A stretch of 64,000 nucleotides of DNA from Proales similis. Lineage: Eukaryota > Rotifera > Eurotatoria > Ploima > Proalidae. A program made the position numbers and the translations under genes. The stretch spans positions 124,001-188,000 of the forward strand of contig JAGVRJ010000004.1 of NCBI GenBank assembly GCA_019059635.1, in the 5' to 3' direction. A model generated the notes under the pieces. It was not told where the DNA came from, searched no databases, and saw only the letters and a program-made list of their open reading frames with translations. This document shows positions 12,155 through 24,600 of this stretch, one piece after another; within the stretch, counting starts at the first letter, position 1; each line of letters begins with the position of its first letter.

Positions 12155-13237
12155 TCAGCTTGTGTTTTTGTTTATTTTCCTGCTCATGCAGCTCAGATTG
12201 AGGCAAGCGCGAATAAACGAATAGACGAGAAGAGAACTGATTGAATGGACACGTGGTTCAAGTTTGGTTGAAAATGACGCATAGAATGAAAATGAATAAT
12301 CGTAATGATGATAGGCTTTTGGCGCTTTAGTCCGATTGGAGGCTAGACGAGATTGAATGGCTTTGAGTCGGTGATAAGAATAGTTCAAAATGGCTGAGAT
12401 TTGCGTTCTCTCGTCCATACTCTCCCAGTCAGTGAGGCTGAGGATTTCATTGAAAACGGCCGACTCGCAATTGCGCAGAGAGCAAGGCAATGTCAAACTG
12501 TTCGCGCCTGAGCACGAGTGCGGCACAGAGCAATTTCGGTAATAAACCAAATGGCCGGGTCCGCAGCTGGTTGAGCAGGGCTCGAGCAGTAGCCAGTCTG
12601 ACCAGTGTCCGGAAGCGAGCTGCTGCTGGCATCTGTCGCCTGTGAAGCCGTTCAGACAAATGCATTCATAGGAGCCGATCGAGTTCCTGCATATGCCGCC
12701 GTTGAAGCAGGCCGATTCGAGCGCGACGCATTCGTCAATGTCCACACACTTCCAATCGGTCATTGGTGCCAGCTCGAAACCTTCAGGACATGAGCAAGTG
12801 TATCCGTTTCGATTTGTCGCGTCTCGACGGCAATCATGAGAGCAGAGAACTGATGAGCTCTGCTCGCACGGATCGACCTCAATCTCGCATCTTTGGCCCG
12901 CAAACGCCGGCCGGCAGTCACATTTGAAGTTGTCGCCTTCATCGTTTAATCGACAAGTGGCGCCATTGAAGCAAGGGCGCCATATTCGACACAAGCTTTC
13001 GTAGGCCATGCAAGTCTCGAATCGAAAATCATAATAGAACCCGAGACGGCACTTCCGAACGCACTTTTTTACCAAATTGGGGTAGTAGAAGGGTGCTATA
13101 GTGGGCGAGATTTGTAAGAGTCGATCACAAGCTTGAAGGCCATTCTCATGGTCCGCCGCACAACTGTCACACTCGGTGCCAGAGGTGGCCACCAGCAAGT
13201 GTGACCCCACGAGCGTCAAAATGAGTTTGAAATTCAT
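12155..13237 (-). CDS. secreted EGF-like / TSP1 domain protein
   Basis: Single-exon 360-residue extracellular protein. A signal peptide (FKLILTLVGSHLLVATSG) is followed by a Cys-rich N-terminal segment, then EGF-like modules: CFNGATCRLNDEGDNFKCDC, a second unit with CSHDCRR...YTCSCPEGF, and a calcium-binding type opening DIDECVALESACFNGG and closing NGFTGDRC. A thrombospondin type 1 repeat follows (HWSDWLLLEPCSTSCGPG ... RNCSVPHSCSG). The C-terminal 100 residues are unrecognised. No membrane span is seen, so it is probably secreted or a matrix component. It is not assignable to fibulin, fibropellin or another named family with certainty. A minus-strand AATAAA at 12171-12176 lies just before the annotated stop, so the very C-terminus could differ. 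The 3' end meets Chibby tail-to-tail, 68 bp apart. Confidence 0.75.
   Translation of the reverse strand: MNFKLILTLVGSHLLVATSGTECDSCAADHENGLQACDRLLQISPTIAPFYYPNLVKKCVRKCRLGFYYDFRFETCMAYESLCRIWRPCFNGATCRLNDEGDNFKCDCRPAFAGQRCEIEVDPCEQSSSVLCSHDCRRDATNRNGYTCSCPEGFELAPMTDWKCVDIDECVALESACFNGGICRNSIGSYECICLNGFTGDRCQQQLASGHWSDWLLLEPCSTSCGPGHLVYYRNCSVPHSCSGANSLTLPCSLRNCESAVFNEILSLTDWESMDERTQISAILNYSYHRLKAIQSRLASNRTKAPKAYHHYDYSFSFYASFSTKLEPRVHSISSLLVYSFIRACLNLSCMSRKINKNTS
12212..12217 (+). terminator. likely poly(A) signal of Chibby
   Basis: AATAAA, 126 nt past the Chibby stop. It lies inside the 3' coding end of the opposing EGF/TSP1 gene, so the two mRNAs should overlap antisense at their 3' ends. 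Confidence 0.45.
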
Positions 13238-13688
13238 TCGTAAAATTCAATGAGCCGAGCGAGGCAGCCACTTGCCCATAAATAGAATTGCTTTTAAAAT
13301 GGGCGCTTCATTTAGCGAAAGCTGGGACTGGGAAGAGTGTCGGTTTGTTGAATGAAAATCAACGACGGTCGCTCAGTGCAAGCAGTCAGCAAGCATAATT
13401 GAATTGTCGTGCCCGGGCCTATTCGAACGTGCAAGCAAGTGTCTGACGGTGAATGAAATTTGTTAATCGATTGTCGTTATGTTGCCATTTTCTACCTCTT
13501 GTGCCTTAATTTACGTAATTCGTTGTTCGGACGCACCAACCGGCAGCAATGACATCAATTCCCTACTTGGCTTTGCACTCCATCTCCCTCTGTTTCTCTT
13601 TCTTTTCTCTCTTTCGAATTGAATCGCTCTCCTGACGTTCTTTCTTATCATTCGTGAGTCGAATTGAAGTCCCCACATTGAGAGTTCG
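13238..13688. promoter_or_regulatory. divergent promoter region, EGF/TSP1 gene / PDZ-HHD gene
   Basis: 451-bp head-to-head spacer. It contains only an X-box left half (GTTGCCAT near 13480) without a right half. A CT-rich tract precedes the PDZ-HHD start. No gene is seen. Confidence 0.5.
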
Positions 13689-16600
13689 ATGAGCACAAAC
13701 GCTGGCAGCGCCGAATGGCCTGAGCTCTACGGCTTTTGCATTTACGGCAAAGGGCCCACATACGTTGCGTATGTAGAAGCTGATAGCATCGCACAGACGG
13801 CCGGCATCCGTGTGGGCGACAAGATCATCGAGTTGGACACGCACGACGTGTCAAACGAGTCCGAGTCGGAAATCAGACGCAGAGCAAAAAATGCTCGTCA
13901 AGACCCGCCGCCAATTAGTGTTCAGTCTGCCGTCCATGAGGTTATCATTCACAGTCCTTACGGTCTGACTGCGAGCGGCGAGCGTCCTGTAATTGCCGAT
14001 CAAGTAGTAAACGGAGGTGCCGCCTATGAAGCAGGAGTTCGTCACGGTTCGTCTGCTTCGCAGTTTGATTCGCAAATCAAATGCACAATTTTAATAAAAA
14101 TGAATTCTCAATAGGCGACATGATTGTAGAAGTGAACGAGCGACCAGCGCGGCATCAAGATCCAGTCAATGCGATATTAACTAGCGAAACGAAGCCGCTC
14201 AAATTGAAATTCATTCCGCTCTATCGGGAGTTGGCAAATCCAAATCAAAGACTGGAGGCAGGTCCAGCAAATGATTCGAATTCACCACCGCAGCAGTCAA
14301 GTGACCGGGCAGAATGGTCGCAGGAGAAGATTAGAAGGGCCCAGGAGTTCTACAGACTTGTGAGTGCATTTACCGCTCAGCCGTCTCTTCGGCTTTTGCT
14401 CATCGAGTTTGAATAGCTGAACGAGCTGTTTGGTGATGACCCAGAAATGAGAAAATTCATTTTGGCTCAGCTCAAGTCCTACACAGATACGGGAAACATG
14501 AACGAGCTGAGCAAGAGTCTCAATTCGGTCTTGATCACGCCTCAGCAACGAAGGCTGCTGGCCGAAATAAAGGCCTTCATTCCGTTGAGCGAACAGCCCA
14601 TGTTCGAGCAGCTCACATCGACAATTAGCTCGTCACAAGTATTGAGACAGTCGAACCCAGAGCCGACGCGCTATCCGACCGACAGGCGACTAAGCTGGCG
14701 AGCGCCCTCTATCCAAAGCGTTCACTCGATGAAAAGTATCAACGCGCGTCAGCTCGGGGAAGACGGCATGCATGGCGAACCTTTCCCAAGAAGAATGTCA
14801 ATCAAAGAGTCTGCATTCACCTACAACAACACAGAGGCAGCGAGAGATGTAAAAGTCCCCAAGTCGGCCTTTCGCGATCCAAACAATCGAAATAGGAAGC
14901 ACTCGGGACCCAGGTAGAAGATTGAAATTGTAAACTTGCTCGGCTGGCTGTCGTTTGAAAGCAGCGTTCAAAATAGACGAGTCAGGATAAAGAGGGATGA
15001 AAACCAAGACATAGGCATTGACCTGAAAGGCAGCAGGCCCACAGTCATTGCAAGTGTGTGGCCCGACTCGCCCGCATACGAAGCCGGCCTGCTCGAAGAG
15101 GACGCCATATTGAGCATAAACGATCAAGACCTGGAGAACGAGGCGAGCAGCTACGTAAAGGAGTTTTTGAAGAAAAAGGCCGGCCGCAATCCCGTGTTCG
15201 AAGTCATTCAGTATTCTGACTATCACGCTCGTTCGGCCAGAGCTGATCGGAACGATCGAACGAGCAGCCAAGTCGCTCTTCCGAGTGAATCGGACACGGA
15301 AGAGACAAGCTTTAAAGAAAAGGTCTGTGTCTCTCGTCTGCCTTACAATGGTCATTCTAATTGAACTTTTTCAAGGTCGACCAAGTTCTTCAGCCCAGAG
15401 AGAGGGCCTCTTTGCGCTCGTTGTTGCTCGACTATCGCCGCAGTCGGTAAGCAAAGCGCTCTGTAGCCAACTCCGGAGTATTTATTAAGCTAAATCTGCT
15501 CAAGTGACCTGAACGAACTGATCGAGAGCGCATCGACAATATTGGATACTCCCAACAAAAGGACACTGTGGACTTTTATAATTCCGATATTGGAGCCGCG
15601 GCATAGGTCGAGAGCTCAGCAGCTTGTTAGATCCAAATCGAATCTAAGCCACTCTAAACATGAGGAGCAAGAGAGCGACGAATCTGATGGTCAGTTAGAT
15701 CCTTGTTGTCGACTTGGACCGCCGTTTACGATTAAGACCAATAAAGACTTGATCGAGGACCGGGTGTCACTTAGAAGTTTGCCAAGTGCCAGCAGCCGAC
15801 GTTTAAGGCAGCGCAAAAAGCTCAGGGAGGAGCGGCAACGACAGAAAAGCCTCGAATCGATGGGACGCAATGCGATCGGACGCCGTCACTTTTATTCTAG
15901 CGCGCCCTCGTTGGTTGATGTCGACACTCATTCGTTCGTGGAGGAAAACGAGCTAGTCATCAAATTTTTGCAACAGGTCAGAGAGAGAAAGAGCATTTAC
16001 TTTAAACAGAGAATCGGTTCAATGGCCAATCTTGTTTTAGCTCGACTACTTGTTGAACGACGACGAAAAGTCCGAGGTGAAATCAGCTCTGGCCGCCTAC
16101 AACCGAGACCAGTAAGATAATTACAGTCTTAGCACTCAATTCTGGTGTTTCTGACCCGAGGCCAAAGGTGCGTCGACGTGTTTTGCGACCGAGTGGACCT
16201 GTTACTGGATACACCGGCCAAACGCTCGCTCTGGTTCAACATCATTCCACTACTAGAAGAGAGTGACCAAGAGCACGCAAAGAGATGGCTTTGCACTTGG
16301 CAGCATTGCTCAAGCTATTTGGACGAGGTGGCAAGTCTGAGTCAATCGGTTAGCCGCTCTCAGCTGGACCGGCTCAGCAGCCGCCCTGCTGGCTCGGTTA
16401 GATCGCTGACTCGAGTGAGGCATTTTTTTTCATTCAGACCTGTTCATGCATCTTTTTCAAGCGTCTCTTTCTCCTTCAGACGTCTTGTGAGCTTTCGAAT
16501 CGCACATGCGAGTGCGTCTGCCACCCAAGAGTTATAAAACGACGCGACCCTGCGGCAGTAGTCAGTGAGTGCGGAATAAAAAATTTGGATTCATCGCCTA

Positions 16601-16785
16601 GACACGAACGCTTTCGTGCCGTCTACGAGTTCAACTCCGGCTTGAATGAGGCCGAGGTAGGTCATTATCAACTACTTGCTTTATTTCACACAAATTTTTG
16701 CTATTCACGTTTTTAACTTTTCTCTTTGCATTGGTATATGCAGACAACGGTGATTCCGATCAGAAAGGCCGCCTGCCTGGACTAA
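13689..16785 (+). CDS. scaffold protein with three PDZ and three harmonin-homology domains
   Basis: Scaffold of the whirlin/harmonin/PDZD7/delphilin group, which tethers membrane proteins in stereocilia, ciliary zones or synapses. Ten exons join in frame to 846 residues. Introns: 14047-14114, 14360-14416, 14914-14961 (48 nt), 15323-15375, 15447-15504, 15977-16040, 16112-16167, 16415-16479, 16657-16743. Domains in order: PDZ1 (about 10-80, loop YGFCIYGK), PDZ2 (about 82-175), HHD1 (about 200-265, with LITPQQRRLL), PDZ3 (about 368-455, IGIDLKG), HHD2 (about 487-560, ILDTPNKRTLWTFIIPIL), HHD3 (about 662-740, LLDTPAKRSLWFNIIPLL). The C-terminus reads KAACLD, preceded by a short exon. Phases agree across all exons, which supports the model. 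Whirlin and PDZD7 have two HHDs and no homologue I know has this order, so the name is left open. Confidence 0.85.
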
Positions 16786-16833
16786 GAGGATCATGACAAC
16801 TGCAATGATCTGTAAAGTCGATTCGGAGCCTCA

Positions 16834-16839
16834 AATAAA
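16834..16839 (+). terminator. poly(A) signal of PDZ-HHD gene
   Basis: AATAAA 49 nt past the stop codon at 16783-16785. Confidence 0.7.
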
Positions 16840-18371
16840 AGATTGAAGAATAATGCCCATCTGCTATCTGTTAATTGCAGTCTAAGCTGCGCATCCGGCC
16901 TGAACGAAGCGATAATTTCTTCGTTGTTCATGAATCAGGGGGCTAGGAAGTTAGGAACTGCTAATTAGGTTAAGCTTGAAAATGACAAACACATTGCGCG
17001 AGAGAGAGAGAGAGAGGAGGCAAACGATGATAAGAAGAGAGGAAAGAAAGAGAGCAGCCAAGCAAGAATTGGAATGCAGTAAAAGGAGCCGATTAGGTTC
17101 ATCTGAGTAGTTTAGCAGAATGGCCGCCGTGTTGTAAATAAATATCGCATCGGACAGCAGCTGGCGGAGCATGATGATGATCAGAATGAAGCAGTGGTTC
17201 AAGTGCGTGTTTGTTTATGGTGAAAGACGAGCCGGGGCGAAAAGTAAAACGCAGAAAAATAAATCATGCGGCATAGTAAGTGAGTGAGCAAGAAAGTAAG
17301 CAAGCAAGTAAGCGGGTAGCCGGCCAGATGGTCGGAATTATTAGCAGCGAGTGAGTCAGAGGTTAAAATAACCGATCTAAGCAAACAATTACAAGCGCGT
17401 GCCTATTTGTTGGCCCTTTAGTTGAGTTTAATTAGTCCGCAGCAATTCCACAAGGAGGTATCTGCCTTATTCGGCGGCGCTTAATTAAAACCGAAAGGGT
17501 CCTATCGAATTTCGGATGATCTATTGAATCATTCATGAGGCCGAATTATGATGCTACAGCAGCTCGCCTCCGGACTAGTGCCTCTTTCATGAGTGCGTTG
17601 GGCGCCTTGCTGCTAATGAGCAAAACGCTCGAATAGATAGATTGTGCCAGTCGTGCCATCAAAGTTCATTTGGCTGCGCTTTAATCATAGACAAATGAAT
17701 GGGCGAGCGAATAAGCCAACCAGCGACCCAGTCTAACCAGGCAAGCAGGCAACAAGCGAGTAAGTAAACGAGCAGAATGGGGCCATTGCCGAAGGAGGCG
17801 CATCGCCTCCAATGTGAGCGTGCGCGTGTGGGGGCCGCTTGTTGGCGCGGTGCAACCGTTCGAGCGTACTCTTAGTGCCGTTTGCTGCTAAGCTGCATTC
17901 ACCAGAAAATAGATATGATAATTATTCAATTGGAGTCGAAAGCGAATAATATGCAGAAAATTGGTAGATAACCAATGAGATCGATGGCAAGAGGCGCGAG
18001 GCACGCTTTTTACTCGATATGGACAAACGGCCTCTATGCTCGACTCTGGCCCATGGTCTGTGGCCTAGATTTCGATTATTGCCTCGATAAGATGCTTGTG
18101 TTGTTTATATTCGCCTATAAATAGTTGTTGATTTTTACTCCGACTCTATTCAGTTTTTCAGCGGCGGCGGCAAATCGACTTCTTCATATTCTGCTTACTT
18201 CTTTGCATACGCCATATAGAATCTAATTGTGGAATGTAAAGAAGTTTGTAGAGTTGAGCGGTCTCTTCTCATTCACGCGCGCTCGCACCTAACCCGCTCT
18301 CTAGCTGTCTGAGGTGTTGGGCAATCTGGCCGGCCTGGCCGAGCTCAGGCTGAATCGAACTTGATTGAGTT

Positions 18372-18377
18372 TTTATT
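18372..18377 (-). terminator. poly(A) signal of P450 gene
   Basis: Minus-strand AATAAA, 23 nt past the stop codon at 18400-18402. Confidence 0.7.
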
Positions 18378-18399
18378 CTTTCTGAACTATAAAGAATCT

Positions 18400-20381
18400 C
18401 TAAAAACGACTCTTGACTAAAACTTTAATTGGCCTGACCGGTCGGGTTAGACCGGAGGTGTCTAGCTCTAGGCTCTCGGGCGTTTCACTGCAAACATCGA
18501 ACATGTGCTTGGAAAGTATTTTGGCCAATAAAAGTTTCATTTCCAGCAGAGCGAACCTCATTCCTTTTTTTTTCGACATTCAGCTTAGCCTTCAGGGCAG
18601 GGATCTGCGAGATGCTTACCGACACAGTTGCGGGGTCCACCGCCGAACGGCAAGAACGTCTCGGCGCCTCTTTTCCGTCTGTTCTCCTCGCTGAAGCGTT
18701 CGGGCCGAAATTCGTACGGCTGAGGATAGATGTCGGGGTCGTGATGCACGGACCATATGGCCACGGTGAGAATCTGGCCGGCCGGAATCTTCATTCCGTT
18801 GTATTCGTAGTCCGAAGCGCAGACGCGGTCTGTTCGGACCGCAGGCGGATACATGCGCAGGGTTTCGTCGATGACCGCGTCCATGAACGGCATATCGTTC
18901 ACCGCCTCGTAGTTGAGGCCGCCGTGCTTTTCCAAAGCCCTATCGACCTCTTCGCAAAGTCGACGCTGATGTTCCGGGTTCTTGGCCAAGTTGTAGCTTA
19001 TGAAGCACAAAGTCGTGCCGGTGGTCTCGTAGCCTGCGATTAGAAACAGAATCGCCTGCGAAAGAATCTCTGAGTTGGAGAGCTTCTTTTTCAATTGACT
19101 CCATTGTCCGTTCTGTGGCGTTGTCTGGCTCTCTGTCGCCGACTGCTCACTTGCCGGCTGGTGCTCATGCTCGATCATGTTCTGAATGTAGTCCTCTCGT
19201 CGCTTTTGTTTTTTCGTAAAATGTCAACCGATTCAGAAAGAGTTTGAATCAAAGAGAGAGAGAGAGCGCCTTACATCCAGGCCGGCACGACGCCTTCGAA
19301 TTATTTCGTTTGAAATCTGCACTAAATATTGCGTCGATTTGACCGGAATCAAATTCAACAGCTTGCGTTTGCTCAGAAATTTCAGGAGCGACGGGAAAAT
19401 GACTATTTTGTTTTGGGAACATCAAAGCGGCTGGGGCATCGGTGAGAGAAGGAAGCGCGTATTTACACAGCAGAATGAAGAGCGGGTTGCCCGTGGTTAT
19501 GTTGGAGAAGATATTTTGCAAGTTTTGCAGAAATTCGTTCTCCGGCTCATTAATCGAGTTTGTGTCTATTCCGAAGCAACACGAGGCGATTGTGTCGAGT
19601 GTGTAGCTGCCAAAGTACCTTTCAAACTGTTTGGTCAAGGCCGAGTCTTACAGAGTCAAGCCGAGCGAGCGTACAATTTGGTGTCGAGCACGCCATCTCC
19701 TGACTTGACCAGTTTGTCGAGGTAAGCGTCAAAGTTGTCGGCACACTTGAGCAGCATTTCGGACATTTTCTTCAACTTGCCGCTGGTGAAAGTGGTCGAC
19801 ACGATTGAGCGAACGTTCTTCCACTCTTCACCTTTGAGCACATTCAGGAATTTATCAAACGGTTCGAGCTCGTCGGTGGCAAACACCTGAATGTTGATTT
19901 TAAAAATTTTAGCTCTCGGGCTTCTAGAACGAGTTTTGTTTTACGCGACGGTTCACAAAATTGCCAAAATCTTTTATCAGCATTGTCTTTAGCAAGGCCA
20001 CATCGCTTACGAGTATGTTGGGCGTCGAGCCCTCAAAGTAGCCGACCACTTTGCCATACTCGTTGAACAAGTCGTCGTCGTGTTTTTTTATTCCCTTTTT
20101 GATCAAGGCCATCATTCCTCCGACCACAGGTGACGGCACCGGACCAGGAATGTTCAAGCGCTTGAAATAGTTTCGCTGATCGAAATATTTGCGAATCCTG
20201 AAGAGAGCAAACGTCAAAGATAGACAGAGAGTCAAACGTCTCAAGTGCCAGGCGCAGGGTCTTACTGGTTCAGAGTCCACACGAGCAGAAGAGTTCCAGA
20301 AAGGAGAACTGTCGCCCGCCTGGGATGAGTCTCAACGTAGACTCGCACGAGTCGCGTGTAATCAACAAGCGCCGGATTCAT
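18400..20381 (-). CDS. cytochrome P450, CYP3 clan
   Basis: Microsomal haem monooxygenase. The I-helix oxygen motif AGYETTGTT, the K-helix ETLR, and the haem loop FLPFGGGPRNCVG with its cysteine ligand are all intact. The order LNIPGPVPSPVVG, GEEWKNVRS, YTLDTIASCCFGID fits CYP3/thromboxane-synthase enzymes. The start at 20381 is chosen because a GT-AG intron (about 20205-20272) joins a short first exon with a hydrophobic anchor (VLLSGTLLLVW) to IRKYFDQRN. A 49-nt intron at 19372-19420 joins ...DAPAAL to IKRKLLNLIP. The last intron splits the haem loop after CVG. About 500 residues, the usual family length. The substrate cannot be told from sequence. It is convergent with the PDZ-HHD gene and divergent from UNC13D. 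Confidence 0.9.
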
Positions 20382-21585
20382 CTTCACTCTCGTTGTTTGT
20401 TTCTCTTTCTTCTATGAAGGCACACTCGGATGTGTTACATTTAAAGCAAACGGTCGACGCCGATTATGCACATTTTAAGCCAAAACGCGTAGACATTGCA
20501 TTTTGTTCACGCAATAACCAAGCGCACCAGGTATCGTTAAACAAGACAAATTAGCTCGTGTTGAAGATAAGACGGCGACAAGGCAATGCAGCTGCAGCGG
20601 GAGATAGAGAGGCAGACAGAGAGAGGGGCAAAGATGGCTGGTTTTAAAAATAAGCAAATCATGATAAGCGGACGACGACACAAGAAATCGATTTTCTCCG
20701 GATGCGTTTTCGATTCGATTTCTCCTTGAACTCTTTCACTTGCTAGATTAGCTCGTGATATCTCAATTTTATGTTGGCAAATGAAGTAATTCGGACGGCT
20801 CTAGCGTCAATTCACTTCCGATAAGAACCAGCCGGTGCCAGAGGGCGCAATAATTTTAATTAAATGCGTTTCACACGTTTGAAGGAAAGAAGGAAGATTT
20901 CGCTTGGCCCAACTCGATTCTTATTTATCGTCGACGTGTATTTGCTAATTAACGATAGGGCAATCGTGAATGATATAGAAGCGTCATTAATGGAAGCAGG
21001 ACTAAGCCCCAGACAGATTGAGAGTGGCTTGAAGCGAGAAGAAATTGCTTTTCGATAATTGCTATTGCACTACGGTGCTCTGCAACGGGCGTGAGCATTT
21101 AAAAATGGTTATTTAATTTATTTTCACTGGCATCCAACAACGATCTAGATGACGACTATTGACAAAGAAACGGAGACAGAATAAAAGAAGGAGAGAGAGA
21201 GAGAGACAGACAGACAGAGGAAAAGGGACAAGAGGGCGCAGTGCCGAAATGAGTTTCAGATTTGCATTGTTTAGCCAAGTGGCCATCTTAAAAAATAAGC
21301 TCACACAAGGAAGAGGCGAATAAATGAAATGCATTGGAGCAGCTTTACCAGCCTTCATTCATCGATTCGTTTCAATCAAATGCGACAGCACTTAATATTC
21401 CTCTTCATATTCGCCCCATATCCGTGCGCTGCTCGTACAATATTAAAGACCAGGCGAAATGGATTGGGCGCTACTCAATCTTTGCACTCTGTCACGTCTG
21501 ACACTACGTCCCACGGCTACAAGTGTGTCTTTATTATTTATTTTCTTCCTCCTTCTGCCTCTTCTGTTTTTAAATGCCATTACAT

Positions 21586-21586
<1 letters not shown>

Positions 21587-21634
<48 letters not shown>
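21587..21634. repeat. (CA)24 microsatellite
   Basis: Uninterrupted CA dinucleotide array of 48 bp. Confidence 0.97.
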
Positions 21635-21636
<2 letters not shown>

Positions 21637-24600
21637 ATCAGGCTATTGCCGTAATGTAGCAATGTCGTGCCACGCTCTTAAAATAGAAGCGAACTACACC
21701 AGACGATCCTAATTAAAGTACAATAATTCAGCCGAGCGAGCCCGATCATTGCCGCTTGGCAATTGCCGGCAAAGAGGCTTCGCTCTTTGGCTGCGATTGC
21801 TTGAGATCGTAACCAGAGAAAGAGGGAGAGGGAGAGAGAGAGAGAGAAATGCAACACAAGATGACGACGACGACGACGACTTTGATTGAGAAGAAATCAG
21901 CGTTTAAATTATTAAGTAAAGGCAAAGACCGGATGTGAAAATATGCGTCAGGGATCAGGAGCGGCGTGCTGCAATTAAAATGAGTGCGACGCATGAGGGG
22001 AGGGAAAGAACGGCACATTTCTGATTTAGTCACAAGAGATCGAATCATGCAACGTAGCCAAGCTTCACACATAACTGGATGTTACCATGAACCTCGCGAG
22101 TAGTTCACTAAAATAGAACGTGCTTTTCTGCTCTTATCTATTTAGGACAACTTTCGAACAACAGCAGCAGCAGAAGCTATCTCCAAAGAAAAACTTGTTC
22201 GGTGACTTTCAAATTTCCTGATTCTTTTACGTTTGTTTCCTTTGATTGCTTTGTCCTTAACTTAGCAGAGGCAAAGCTTTTCACTATTCTGCTGCGATTC
22301 GTCAACAATCCAGCTCAAGCCAGCTTCTCTCTTTTTTATCCTATTCGCTGCACTTTCACATCCATGGTCGCAAACAAGGGCCCGTTTAAATTGATTGCAA
22401 ACGTCTGCCTGTCGAAGCAAGAGTGAAACGAACAGATTGATCGCCATGGGATGTCACTACAGGGGCTGGATATTGACGCAAATAGGCTCGCTTGAGCAGT
22501 CATTTTGATACGCGTTCCACTAATGACGTATTCGGCAGAGTCTGCTATTGCCTAGGAGGCAAGCTACTGCTGCGAGAACTAGCTGGTCTTTCAAGTTGTT
22601 GCCATTCAGTTTCTTTTATTTCCTTTGCTACTTTTAATCGTGCAACAAATGGCGGCTTTTATTTTCGTATTGTGCTGTTTTTTCATGTGCGTCTGCCTGC
22701 CTGCTTGCTTGACTTGAGCAGAGCAAAAGCACTGCAAACGCGAATGCTTGAGCAAACACGCTTACATTGAACGCACACACACACACAGAGTCAAGTCTCT
22801 ATACGCAAGGCCAGAGAGGGCTCGCTTGTTTGCCAGCCTGTCTAGCCTGGTGAGCATCAGAGTGAATCGTCGAATCAAGTCTAAACGTAGAATGAATTTG
22901 ACAGAGCAAGAGAGATCACGGAAAGCTGGAATATGCACAAACACAAATATTTTGGCTTTTTGTGCTCGATCGATACGGCGACGCAACAAGTTCATAATTT
23001 CACTTGAACCAATTCACCGTATTCCGTTCGCTTGCAATTATATTCGCCTGCATGGCTCATCTTCGCTGCCAATTTCGCTTTCTGCATTTGACTCTCGAGC
23101 CGACTTGACTCGAGCATCTGTCTATCAATTAGCGAAATTCACTCGTTTTAATCTTCTCTTGTTGCCTCTTTGTCTAGATAATAGCGTATGAGATTGTCAA
23201 GCGTACTCAAAGCGACCAGATGAACTGCAAAATTATCTGCGACAGTAACAATGACGCCAGGTAAGTAGCGTTTTTTGCAGCACGGAAATTGCTACTTGCA
23301 ACCAACCTGGAATTGGCGTTTAATTGGCGGTCTGAGCGCTCTCTTATCCGCTATTTAATCACCCAAATCGTTGCTTACAGTGCGCCATTCTCACTAAATC
23401 CAGGCGCACACACGCGGCTTTACATAACCGAGAGCAGCAGACTGACAGTGGCCTTCTGGCAAATCGCTTCTACTGCATCGGTGGCATTTGAGAAGATGCG
23501 TTTTTTTGAGATAAAAATCGACACCAGACACCCCCACCCCTCTTTAATCTGTTGATGGCAAGCAAATGAGCAGACAATACTGACTGTTTCGGCATTGAAT
23601 TGCACAAATCTTGTTTAAAGCCAGGACGGCGATGGTGACTCGACGGCGGCAGCGGCCTCATGTGTGTGAGTCTTTCCCTCCATCTCTCACTCTTCTTTCT
23701 ACAGTTGCGAATCTGCTTTGTGTTCGAGCGAATGCATGTGGGTGACAGGGCAGGCCCTGAATACTTATTAGCGCAAGCACATTGGCACTTTGGTCCCATT
23801 GAGCCTTGTGCGTCTGTGGATTGCATGCGCAAAAGAGCCGAGCGGCAGAAGAAGCGAATGCAAATTAGTTCGCGTGACTGTTCCGATTTCGTCTTTTACG
23901 CACTCTGGCCGACTTTGATCAGCATGAAATTAGACCAATCTCACGTTATTATTACGTTAAGAATTTAAATCCCTGTGACTGCGGCAACAAGCTGCCAAGA
24001 TTAGGATTTAGAGAAATAAATGACGAAAGCAGCGAAAAAGAAAGAGAGAGAGAGAGAGAGAGACAGAGAGAAGCACTTTGCATTTGATCAGTGGCTGTGA
24101 TTGGCGAAATTAATGCGATCATTGTGATTGGATCGGCGGTGTCTGCCGTCGCCGCGTTGCCTCTGTAATTTAAGAAAAAACAACAACAACAAACCCAAAT
24201 TGCGAGTTTAAACAATTTTGCCAGATTTTGGACATGTGGCTGCGTGGAGAAGGCGAAATCAGACGCAGCGAGCGGTACACACAGGCCCCTCTCGAACAGT
24301 TAATTAAGAGTGTCAGAGTACCTATCACACGATTACCTTTCTCTTCTGTTGCTACAGTTGGCTTTTTTTTTTTTATTCACTTCTTTCTTTCGTATTCCTT
24401 CCCCTTTCTCTTTGTTTCTGTCCTATTACACAAACTGGCTTTAGGCATTAATGATCAAATCGGACATGAACTGCTTCCAGCTGTCACAGATGCGTGTGTG
24501 AGAGAAGCGACGGGGCACCGCTCGAAGAATGAAATGAATGCAAAATTGAATAAAAGAGCTTCAATGCAAGTGATTTTCGCTTCTTCTTTTTTCTCTCTAT

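Larger units (their letters stand above)
16786..18399. other. gene-free convergent spacer
   Basis: 1.6 kb between the 3' ends of the PDZ-HHD gene and the P450 gene. It holds the poly(A) signal of the former (AATAAA 16834-16839), a GA tract near 17000-17016, and degenerate tetranucleotide runs of AAGT/AAGC/GAGC type near 17275-17330 and 17735-17780. I see no coding exon. Confidence 0.6.

Noticed and set aside
19340-19440. Apparent frameshift in the P450 gene
   Set aside because: The reading frame seems to jump after LMFPKQN, but a 49-nt GT-AG intron (19372-19420) joins DAPAAL to IKRKLLNLIP and restores a normal CYP3-type alignment, so the gene is intact.
20864-21058. 64-codon ORF upstream of the P450 gene
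   Set aside because: It looks fairly protein-like, but there is no continuation, homology or promoter evidence.
21587-21634. CRISPR or other organised repeat array
   Set aside because: Only dinucleotide microsatellites; no spaced direct repeats anywhere in the window, and the DNA is animal.
22748-23191. 147-codon ORF in the gene-poor region
   Set aside because: Arg/Ser/Leu-rich chance frame without homology or supporting signals.
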